Part shown: one piece after another, positions 1-5,352 of the stretch | Layout: every line of letters starts with the position of its first letter | Position numbering within the stretch: position 1 is the stretch's first letter | Assembly (NCBI GenBank): GCA_934512105.1 | Contig: CAKSWQ010000060.1 | Span: 1 to 9,448, forward strand | DNA: 9,448 bases | Direction: 5' to 3' | Source of the DNA: an uncultured Faecalibacterium sp. | GTDB lineage: Bacteria; Bacillota; Clostridia; Oscillospirales; Ruminococcaceae | The notes under the pieces: generated by a model | Told to the model about the DNA's origin: nothing | The model's input: the letters and a program-made list of their open reading frames with translations, nothing else | Databases searched by the model: none | Position numbers and translations under genes: made by a program

Positions 1-122
1 ATAAGATATCCCATTGTTTTAAACAAGTAAGACCCCTTGAAGACTACAAGGTTGATAGGCACGATGTGTAAGTGGAGTGATCCATTCAGCAAGCGTGTAC
101 TAATAGGTCGAGGGCTTGACCA
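1..122 (+). rRNA. rrl: 23S ribosomal RNA, 3' end (partial)
   Basis: This is the last part of domain VI of large-subunit rRNA, cut by the left edge of the window. The conserved stretches TTGATAGGC, GTGTAAG and GTACTAATAGGTCGAGGGCTT match the universal 3' end of bacterial 23S rRNA. The E. coli molecule ends GAGGCTTAACC, and the same place here reads GAGGGCTTGACC, so the mature 3' end is near 121-123. The 5' end and its half of the processing stem lie outside the window. The 5S gene follows about 126 bp later in the same orientation, the usual 23S-5S order. Confidence 0.95.
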
Positions 123-248
123 CAATTCGCTTGAGACTTTTAAGTCAACGAAAAAATGTTAGCAGTGATTATTCAGTTTTGAAGGCACGTCCTTCTAAGA
201 AATACTGGACAGAGACACAGAAATGTGTTATACTGATTCAGTCAGATT
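123..248 (+). other. 23S-5S internal transcribed spacer
   Basis: The spacer is about 126 bp. I see no tRNA cloverleaf or CCA end in it. It contains a short inverted repeat (GACTTTTAAGTC) just after the 23S end and a small GAAGG/CCTTC hairpin (181-185 with 191-195). Both could help RNA processing. It also contains the promoter-like pair listed separately at 206-234. Confidence 0.6.
206..234 (+). promoter_or_regulatory. candidate promoter directly upstream of 5S rRNA
   Basis: A -35-like TGGACA (206-211) and a -10-like TATACT (229-234) are separated by exactly 17 bp. Transcription would start near 241, a few bases before the mature 5S end. Each hexamer matches the sigma-A consensus at five of six positions. 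The 5S gene should already be transcribed with 23S, so this would be an internal promoter. A chance match is possible because the spacer is A+T-rich. Confidence 0.35.
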
Positions 249-366
<118 letters not shown>

Positions 367-375
367 TAAACAGAA

Positions 376-406
376 AGCTCTGAGATGAAAGTCTCAGGGC
401 TTTTTT
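376..406 (+). terminator. Rho-independent terminator of the rRNA operon
   Basis: GCTCTGAGA (377-385) pairs with TCTCAGGGC (392-400) as a 9-bp stem with one G-U pair. A T-G pair closes a GAAA tetraloop, and six T follow (401-406). It lies right after 5S and ends the rRNA transcript. Confidence 0.9.
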
Positions 407-489
407 ACGTATATAAGATGATTTTTTTACAAATAAAGCAAAATATAGTTGAAAGTTCATATTTTGTTAAAATACTTCATAGGAATTAG

Positions 490-518
490 TTGCAGCTAAA
501 GGATGCTTATGATACAAT
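490..518 (+). promoter_or_regulatory. candidate promoter of the glycosyltransferase gene
   Basis: TTGCAG (490-495) and TACAAT (513-518) are spaced by 17 bp. A TG at 510-511 one base before the -10 box makes an extended -10 (TGATACAAT), common in Gram-positive promoters. A start near 525 would give a leader of about 80 nt. The near-palindrome TTAGTTGCAGCTAA (486-499) overlaps the -35 box and could be an operator, though one base pair of the dyad is mismatched. Confidence 0.5.
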
Positions 519-532
519 AATAATATATCATT

Positions 533-576
533 GTGATGAAACTGTGATGAAGATGAATGTGAGATGTGATGAGGAT
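533..576 (+). repeat. four imperfect 11-bp tandem repeats in the leader
   Basis: Units begin at 533, 544, 555 and 566: GTGATGAAACT, GTGATGAAGAT, GAATGTGAGAT, GTGATGAGGAT. The third unit is degenerate. Period 11 is close to one helical turn and is not a multiple of three, which argues against coding. The array sits just after the predicted transcription start and before the RBS. Confidence 0.5.
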
Positions 577-605
577 ATATTACAAAATGAAAGGAAGTAG
601 TTGCG

Positions 606-1766
606 GTGAAAGTGGCAATGATCGGGCACAAGGATTTTCCAAGTCGCTCGGGCGGTGTGGAGGTCATGGTCGGCGGACTGGCCAGAAGTCTGGTAGATCG
701 CGGCTATGACGTGACCGTATATAACCGCGGTCTGGAAAAGCACCATAACGTGTACGATGTGGACGGCGTTCACGCACGGCGGGTGTTTACCCTGCAAAAG
801 CCTGCACTGAATGCCACGATCTACTCTTTTCTGGCGACCTTTGACGCGCTGTTCCGGGGCTATGATGTGATCCATTACCACGCCATCGGGCCCAGCGTAC
901 CGCTGCTGATCGCCAAACTATTCGGCAAGCACACTGTATGTACGGTGCACGGTTTGAACTGGAAGGTAGACAAGTGGCGCGGCTTTGCAAGCCGTTACAT
1001 GAAACTGGGAGAGCGGATCGCCGCAAAATATGCGGATGATCTGGTGGTGCTTTCGGAGACGGAATGGAACTATTTTTTGCAGAAATATGACCGTGTGTCT
1101 ATTCTGATCCCCAATGCCATCCGCTTTTACGAAAAGCGTCCCTGCAGCCTGATCCGGGAAAAATATGGGCTGGAGCAGGGAGAGTACATCCTGTATGTGG
1201 GGCGTATCTCGCCGGAAAAGGGCACGATGGATCTGGTAGAGGGCTACCGCAAGGCCAATACAGGGAAAAAGCTTGTGCTGGTCGGCCCGCTGGACGATAG
1301 CGAATATTGCAGGACGGTACAGCAGCAGGTGCGGAATGACCCCAATATCATTATGACCGACTATGTGGTGGGGGATCCGTTGAAGGAGCTTTACAGCAAC
1401 TGTGGGCTGTTTGTTCTGCCTAGCCACACCGAGGGGCTCTCGCTGTCTCTGTTGGAGGCGCTGTCCATTGGTGTGCGGTGTCTGGTGAGCGATATCCCCG
1501 AGAATACGGTCGTGGCCGATATTTATGGTGCGGCTTTCAAACCGGAGGATACGGACGACCTTGCCCGGGCGTTGGAGCGGGAATGCACACAGGAGTACCC
1601 GGACACAATGCGGCAGCAGCAGATCCAATACATCCATACAAATTTTGAGTATGAGGTGATGTTAGACCGTTACGAGGAGGTCTATCATCATGTGGTGGGT
1701 GACCCGCTGAAGGCGATGCCCTCCACGCTGAAAAAAGAGAAAGTGCCGGTCGGCGCAAAAGCATAA
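606..1766 (+). CDS. GT4-family glycosyltransferase (GT-B fold)
   Basis: The 386-aa product is a retaining glycosyltransferase that probably adds a sugar from a nucleotide-sugar donor to a cell-envelope or exopolysaccharide acceptor on the cytoplasmic side of the membrane. It has an N-terminal acceptor-binding Rossmann domain with a Gly loop at 16-17 (SGGVE) and HGLNW at 115-119. The C-terminal donor domain has GRISPEKG (199-206; Arg200 and Lys205 are the usual diphosphate-binding pair) and an EX7E motif with Glu276 and Glu284. No signal peptide or membrane helix is seen, and length is normal for the family. The start is GTG at 606, with AAGGAAG ending 8 nt upstream. The next in-frame Met (codon 5) would fall inside the conserved first beta strand. 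It is a single-gene unit with its own promoter candidate and terminator, so context does not reveal the sugar or acceptor. Confidence 0.88.
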   Translation: MKVAMIGHKDFPSRSGGVEVMVGGLARSLVDRGYDVTVYNRGLEKHHNVYDVDGVHARRVFTLQKPALNATIYSFLATFDALFRGYDVIHYHAIGPSVPLLIAKLFGKHTVCTVHGLNWKVDKWRGFASRYMKLGERIAAKYADDLVVLSETEWNYFLQKYDRVSILIPNAIRFYEKRPCSLIREKYGLEQGEYILYVGRISPEKGTMDLVEGYRKANTGKKLVLVGPLDDSEYCRTVQQQVRNDPNIIMTDYVVGDPLKELYSNCGLFVLPSHTEGLSLSLLEALSIGVRCLVSDIPENTVVADIYGAAFKPEDTDDLARALERECTQEYPDTMRQQQIQYIHTNFEYEVMLDRYEEVYHHVVGDPLKAMPSTLKKEKVPVGAKA

Positions 1767-1768
1767 GT

Positions 1769-1814
1769 AAAAAACGCCCCGGAAACGTTTGGCAGTGTTT
1801 CCGGGGCGTTTTTT
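1769..1814. terminator. symmetric bidirectional terminator between glycosyltransferase and cls
   Basis: An 18-bp perfect inverted repeat: six A then CGCCCCGGAAAC (1769-1786) pairs with GTTTCCGGGGCG then six T (1797-1814), around a 10-nt loop. The G+C stem is followed by a T-run on either strand. It can therefore end both convergent transcripts, and it lies 3 bp past each stop codon. Confidence 0.93.
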
Positions 1815-1817
1815 CGT

Positions 1818-3434
1818 TTAAATCAGAGGGGCAATGAACTTGAGCACCATGCCCACCAGATGCAGCAGCTTTTTGCCCTGCCAGACGCTCTGGCGGGTAG
1901 GCTCCACCGTGCGGCACTGTGCCAGCGTATCCTGAAAATCGGCCTCAATGCGGGGCAGACAGTCCACGCCGCGCATCCAGACCGCGTTTTCAAAGTGGTG
2001 GTACAGGCTGCGGTAATCCAGATTGATGGTGCCCACAACAGCCTCCTGCCCGTCCATGATCATTACCTTGGCGTGGGTGAAGCCGGGGGCCCACTCGCTG
2101 ATCTTCACACCGGAGGACAGCAGCGGCAGGTAATGCGTTTTAGCCAGCGCATAGGCAAATACCTTGTCCGGCTTGCCGGGCAGGATCAGGTGCACATCCA
2201 CGCCGCGCTCGGCGGCAAAGCGCAGGGCGGTCTCCAGCTCACCGTCCAGAATAAGGTAGGGCGTGATGATATGTACACTGTGCCGGGCGCGGTTGAGCAG
2301 GTCGATGTAGACCATCTCGCCTACCCGTTCGCCGTCCAGTGGGCAATCTCCGTAAGGGATGACAAAGCCATTTGCCTGCGTTTCCGGGAGGGGGCGGGTG
2401 AGGAACTGCGCGAACTCCGGCTCCCGCTGGATGCTCCACATCTGCAAAAACAGGGCGGTCATGGTGCGCACGCCCTCGCCTTCCAGCATGACGGCGGCGT
2501 CCTTCCAGCGGCCATATTTTTCAACATGGTTGATGTACTCGTCGGCCAGATTCACGCCGCCGGTAAAGCCTACGCGGCCATCTATGACTAAAATTTTGCG
2601 GTGGTCGCGGTAGTTGTAGTGGGTGGAAACAAAGGGCGTGACCGGCGCGAACACCTTGCAGCGGATGCCCAGTGCCTCCAGTCGTCTGGGGTAGTCCCGG
2701 GGCAGGGTGGAGAACTCGCAGGTGCCGTCATACATCACCCGCACATCCACGCCCTGCGCGGCCTTGCGGGCCAGAATTTCCAGAATACGCCCCCACATCA
2801 ACCCTTCGTCAATGATGAAGTATTCCAGAAAAATGTACTGGGTGGCGCTTTCCAGCTGGGGCAGCAGCGCGGCAAACTTGGCTTCTCCGCTGGGGAAATA
2901 GGTCACCTGCGTGTTTTCGTACACCGGGAAGCCGCCGCCCCGTCCGCGCAGATACTGCGCCAGAGAGGCTGCGCCGGGGCAGTCCGAGTCCAGCGCTGTG
3001 CTTGCCTTTTGGGGCTGCGGCAGCTGGCTGCGGGTCTGCCCTTCCAGCTCCAGCAGGCGCTTTTTGAGCATCCGGTGGCCCACATCCTCTTTGGTGTAGC
3101 AGAACAGCAGCACGCCCAGCACGGGTGCCAGCGCCGTGACCACCAGCCACGGGATGCGCACGCTGTTATTCATATCCTGATTGAGCAGGTAGACCATCAT
3201 GGCTGCCGTGACCAGCAAGGTGCCGCCCAAGTAGTGGGGCAGCAGACCGCTGAACCAGCGCATCAGGCTGAACAGCGCCCCGAATTGCAGCACCAGCAGC
3301 ACCAGCACCAGCCCGAAGCGGCTGAAGATGGCGTGGATGAGCCCTTTCTGGCCCTTGCGGAGCAGGCGGATACCGCCGTCCTCAAAAACCCGTACCTTGC
3401 TTCTCATGGTGTGCTGCAGCGTTTCTTTTGGCAT
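1818..3434 (-). CDS. cls: cardiolipin synthase, phospholipase D superfamily
   Basis: Membrane enzyme that condenses two phosphatidylglycerol molecules into cardiolipin and glycerol. With the start chosen here the product is 538 aa. Two or three hydrophobic segments lie near the N-terminus (roughly residues 40-113), followed by a short cytoplasmic linker and two phospholipase D domains. The catalytic HKD motifs are HRKILVID (His278, Lys280, Asp285) followed by GFTGGVN, and HAKVMIMD (His454, Lys456, Asp461) followed by GTIN. Both are intact. The reading frame stays open 27 codons further, to a GTG at 3515. I chose the ATG at 3434 because AAAAGGAC (3443-3450) sits 8 nt upstream, while the GTG has no RBS and lies inside a predicted stem. 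It is divergent from udk and convergent with the glycosyltransferase. Confidence 0.92.
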   Translation of the reverse strand: MPKETLQHTMRSKVRVFEDGGIRLLRKGQKGLIHAIFSRFGLVLVLLVLQFGALFSLMRWFSGLLPHYLGGTLLVTAAMMVYLLNQDMNNSVRIPWLVVTALAPVLGVLLFCYTKEDVGHRMLKKRLLELEGQTRSQLPQPQKASTALDSDCPGAASLAQYLRGRGGGFPVYENTQVTYFPSGEAKFAALLPQLESATQYIFLEYFIIDEGLMWGRILEILARKAAQGVDVRVMYDGTCEFSTLPRDYPRRLEALGIRCKVFAPVTPFVSTHYNYRDHRKILVIDGRVGFTGGVNLADEYINHVEKYGRWKDAAVMLEGEGVRTMTALFLQMWSIQREPEFAQFLTRPLPETQANGFVIPYGDCPLDGERVGEMVYIDLLNRARHSVHIITPYLILDGELETALRFAAERGVDVHLILPGKPDKVFAYALAKTHYLPLLSSGVKISEWAPGFTHAKVMIMDGQEAVVGTINLDYRSLYHHFENAVWMRGVDCLPRIEADFQDTLAQCRTVEPTRQSVWQGKKLLHLVGMVLKFIAPLI

Positions 3435-3454
3435 TTTGACCGTCCTTTTTTGTG

Positions 3455-3518
3455 AATGTGTCGGCACAGGGCAAAAATGCGGCAGGATGGCCTGCAAGCC
3501 CTGTCCAAATGACACATT
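3455..3518 (-). promoter_or_regulatory. three-tier nested stem structure in the cls leader
   Basis: On the cls transcript strand three stems nest inside each other. AATGTGTC pairs with GACACATT (3511-3518 with 3455-3462, 8 bp). ACAGGGC pairs with GCCCTGT (3498-3504 with 3466-3472, 7 bp). GCAGG pairs with CCTGC around a CCAT loop (3491-3495 with 3482-3486, 5 bp). All 20 pairs are Watson-Crick. The structure ends 4 nt before the RBS (3443-3450), where it could affect translation or mRNA stability. No T-run follows, so it is not an intrinsic terminator. It matches no riboswitch class that I recognise. Confidence 0.5.
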
Positions 3519-3542
3519 TTGTGCTATGATAAAAGGGAAGAG

Positions 3543-3562
3543 CTGCTGCCGGGCGGCAGCAG
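3543..3562. promoter_or_regulatory. perfect 8+8 dyad in the cls/udk intergenic region
   Basis: CTGCTGCC (3543-3550) and GGCAGCAG (3555-3562) form a perfect inverted repeat around GGGC. It lies between the divergent -10 boxes and the cls leader structure, so it may be an operator or a hairpin in the cls transcript. No long T-run follows on either strand, which makes a terminator unlikely. Confidence 0.4.
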
Positions 3563-3568
3563 AACAAA

Positions 3569-3606
3569 TATAATTCTATTATAATCGATTCCCGCCGGTT
3601 TTGCCA
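3569..3606. promoter_or_regulatory. divergent promoter region of cls and udk
   Basis: TATAAT-TCT-ATTATA (3569-3583) is a perfect palindrome giving a consensus -10 box on each strand. A second plus-strand TATAAT sits at 3580-3585. For cls (minus strand), the TATAAT at 3578-3583 has TGGCAA (3601-3606) exactly 17 bp upstream, matching only three of six -35 bases. For udk I find no good -35 box, so the udk promoter may be weak or activator-dependent. Confidence 0.45.
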
Positions 3607-3617
3607 CAGAAACCGGC
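3594..3617 (+). promoter_or_regulatory. hairpin in the udk 5' leader
   Basis: GCCGGTTT (3594-3601) pairs with AAACCGGC (3610-3617) around an 8-nt loop. It falls at or just after the expected udk transcription start (from -10 at 3580-3585) and is followed by AGATTTTG. The T-run is too short for a confident attenuator, so a 5' stabilising hairpin is as likely. The udk RBS AGAAGGAG follows. Confidence 0.35.
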
Positions 3618-3644
3618 AGATTTTGTGCAGAAGGAGTTTGCATC

Positions 3645-4274
3645 ATGAACAACCTGATCATTGGCATCGCGGGCGGCTCGGGCAGCGGCAAGACCACCCT
3701 TGCACTGCGGCTGAAGGAGCGCTTTGGGGAGGACGAGGTGCGGCTGATCTCCCACGACAGCTACTACAAGCGCCACGACGAGCTGCCCTTTGAGGAGCGC
3801 TGCAAGCTGAACTACGACCACCCGGACGCCTTCGACAACGCCCTGCTCATCTACCATTTGCAGGAGCTGAAGGCAGGACGCGCCATCGACTGCCCGGTGT
3901 ACGATTACGCCAACCACAACCGCAGCAACGAGGTGCAGCACATCGAGCCCGCGCCGGTGCTGATCGTGGAGGGCATTCTGCCCTTTGTAGAACCGGAGCT
4001 GTGCGCCCTGTTCGATTACAAGATCTTTGTGGACACGGACGCAGACGAGCGCATCCTGCGGCGCATTCTGCGGGACGTGAAGGAGCGCGGGCGCAGTTTG
4101 GACAGCGTGATCGACCAGTATCTTACCACGGTCAAGCCGATGCATGAGGCTTTTGTAGAGCCCAGTAAGCGCAACGCGGACATCATTGTGCCCAACGGCG
4201 GCGAGAACAGCACTGCCGTGGAGATGCTTGCACACCATATCCGAACCCTGATTGAAAAAGCAAATATGCAGTAA
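3645..4274 (+). CDS. udk: uridine kinase
   Basis: Cytoplasmic pyrimidine-salvage enzyme that phosphorylates uridine (and usually cytidine) to the monophosphate with ATP or GTP. The 209-aa length is typical. The P-loop is GGSGSGKTT (10-18). Asp38 in HDSYYKR, NYDHPDAFD (56-64), YDY (86-88), VEGIL (108-112), the lid-like RDVKERGR (143-150) and FVEPSK (170-175) follow in the order of the uridine kinase family. The start is supported by AGAAGGAG, 8 nt before the ATG. The family also contains phosphoribulokinases, but the length and the NYDHPDAFD box fit uridine kinase. It is a single gene with its own terminator, divergent from cls. Confidence 0.95.
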   Translation: MNNLIIGIAGGSGSGKTTLALRLKERFGEDEVRLISHDSYYKRHDELPFEERCKLNYDHPDAFDNALLIYHLQELKAGRAIDCPVYDYANHNRSNEVQHIEPAPVLIVEGILPFVEPELCALFDYKIFVDTDADERILRRILRDVKERGRSLDSVIDQYLTTVKPMHEAFVEPSKRNADIIVPNGGENSTAVEMLAHHIRTLIEKANMQ

Positions 4275-4290
4275 TTTTCTGCCATGACAA

Positions 4291-4336
4291 AGGGGCGGTG
4301 CCGCACAATATGCTGTGCAGCACCGCCCTTGTTTTT
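4291..4336 (+). terminator. long-stem terminator after udk
   Basis: GGGCGGTGC (4293-4301) pairs with GCACCGCCC (4320-4328). An inner GCACA/TGTGC stem (4303-4307 with 4314-4318) lies above a single mismatch, and TTGTTTTT follows. It lies 16 bp after the udk stop. The same stem begins 5 bp past the end of the convergent gene at 4342 and may also stop that transcript, although the T-run on that side is only three bases. Confidence 0.85.
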
Positions 4337-4341
4337 GTGCG

Positions 4342-5295
4342 TTATACGGCCACAAAGGTTACTTCTGTTTGCAATGCTCCCCTGTCAGAATAAGTTTCCC
4401 CCTCTGTTTTCAAGAGGACATCCGGGTAAAAATACCCGCCGTGCGTACTTACCACCGTTGTACCTACCGGAACAAACACAACCACTCCATTCAGCGTCCT
4501 TTGAATCGACTGGATTGCTTGTGTTGTGGCCCACGACGAGGCATCGATATCTATAACGCGCTGTGAGGAACACTTCACCTCCACTCCTTCACCCTGATTT
4601 CGTTCCCAGTGTTCATGCATAAATGACATTTTACCCGTACCCGTCCACTGTCGTATATCTACCAGTTTCATCCGGTCATTAGGGATATCATATTTCAGGA
4701 GTTCTGTGTAATACTCTTTTTCCCACTCATACTCTTCCTGATTTTTTTCTTTCTTGATATCCTTCAGTCTGATCTGTGCACCACGCTCTTGGCAGTCCAG
4801 ATACTGCTGCATTGCCTCATTGAGTTCTTCCTGCCGGTCAGGAATCTGGGAAAGAATTTTTATCCGGAGTTCGGAAGCCATTGTGGCGTAATCTAGTTCT
4901 TCGCCGGTCTCCACTGGTCCCTCCCCCCAGCAACTTTGATAGGGGTGTTCTTTCCGGAGTGCGAGTTCAATGGCTGTGTCCAGATATTGTAAAAGCTTTT
5001 CCTTCTCTTCAATGGTCACAGTTTTATCTTCATTATAATAAGTTTTCACAAACCAGAAATCAGATGCATACAAATAGTAAGGCTCCGGACTATCCGGATA
5101 CTTCTGCATTAAATCGTGCAATCCCTGCCAGTAACTTTCTGAATCATCATGATAAATGTTTGCCAGATAAAGATCTGACAGTTGCTTTACGTAGCTGGCA
5201 TCTGCCTTAGCGCTTGCGGGCAGAGCCAGTGCTGTGGCCAGCATCGCAGTTGCCAACGCCAGTGCACCGGCGCGTTTCCAATCACTTTTCCGCAT
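4342..5295 (-). CDS. exported protein of unknown family, downstream paralog
   Basis: The 317-aa product belongs to no family I recognise. It has an N-terminal signal peptide with a basic start (Arg2, Lys3, Lys7, Arg8), an Ala/Leu core at 10-25 and a likely signal peptidase I site after ALPASA (residue 29). There is no lipobox Cys and no sorting motif or other membrane helix, so it is probably secreted. Residues 35-215 look helical and TPR-like (PDSPEPYYLYAS at 68-79, DTAIELALR at 106-114, LNEAMQQYLDC at 158-168). After WTGTG (217-221) comes a smaller domain that looks beta-rich, with IQSIQRTL (261-268) and VFVPVGT (273-279), ending VTFVAV. It is a paralog of the gene at 5353-6345, probably co-transcribed across a 57-bp gap with RBS GAGGGAGG. 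It is more A+T-rich than its neighbours. Confidence 0.8.
   Translation of the reverse strand: MRKSDWKRAGALALATAMLATALALPASAKADASYVKQLSDLYLANIYHDDSESYWQGLHDLMQKYPDSPEPYYLYASDFWFVKTYYNEDKTVTIEEKEKLLQYLDTAIELALRKEHPYQSCWGEGPVETGEELDYATMASELRIKILSQIPDRQEELNEAMQQYLDCQERGAQIRLKDIKKEKNQEEYEWEKEYYTELLKYDIPNDRMKLVDIRQWTGTGKMSFMHEHWERNQGEGVEVKCSSQRVIDIDASSWATTQAIQSIQRTLNGVVVFVPVGTTVVSTHGGYFYPDVLLKTEGETYSDRGALQTEVTFVAV
5231..5282 (-). repeat. 52-bp identical repeat in signal-peptide DNA, copy 1
   Basis: This stretch covers codons 5 to 22 of the 317-aa gene and is identical base for base to 6281-6332 in the paralog, 1050 bp away. Synonymous positions are also unchanged. Confidence 0.9.
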
Positions 5296-5352
5296 AAGTT
5301 TGTCCTCCCTCTTTTGATTTGATTGGATTTTCTTCTGCCAGTTTCCTGCTTT

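Larger units (their letters stand above)
407..605 (+). other. A+T-rich intergenic region and glycosyltransferase leader
   Basis: About 200 bp lie between the rRNA terminator and the glycosyltransferase start. I find no convincing gene here. It holds an extended -10 promoter candidate (490-518), an imperfect 14-bp palindrome over its -35 box (TTAGTTGCAGCTAA, 486-499), the 11-bp tandem repeats (533-576) and the ribosome binding site AAGGAAG (591-597). Base composition is far more A+T-rich than the genes on either side. Confidence 0.6.

Noticed and set aside
123..248. tRNA gene in the 23S-5S spacer
   Set aside because: No T-loop GTTCRANNC, no CCA end and no acceptor stem could be found.
547..600. 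17-codon leader peptide (ATG 547 to TAG 598-600) ending 5 nt before the glycosyltransferase start
   Set aside because: Its position would suit translational coupling, but it has no ribosome binding site and lies largely in the 11-bp repeats, whose period does not keep frame. Worth only a note.
2601..3455. 284-codon plus-strand open frame opposite cls
   Set aside because: It is antisense to a complete cls gene, its composition is Gln/His/Ala-rich as expected of a shadow frame, and it has no domain.
3543..3562. Dyad read as an intrinsic terminator or attenuator for cls
   Set aside because: The stem is strong, but on the cls strand it is followed by CTCTTCCCTTTTATC, not a continuous T-run, so an operator or plain hairpin is the safer call.
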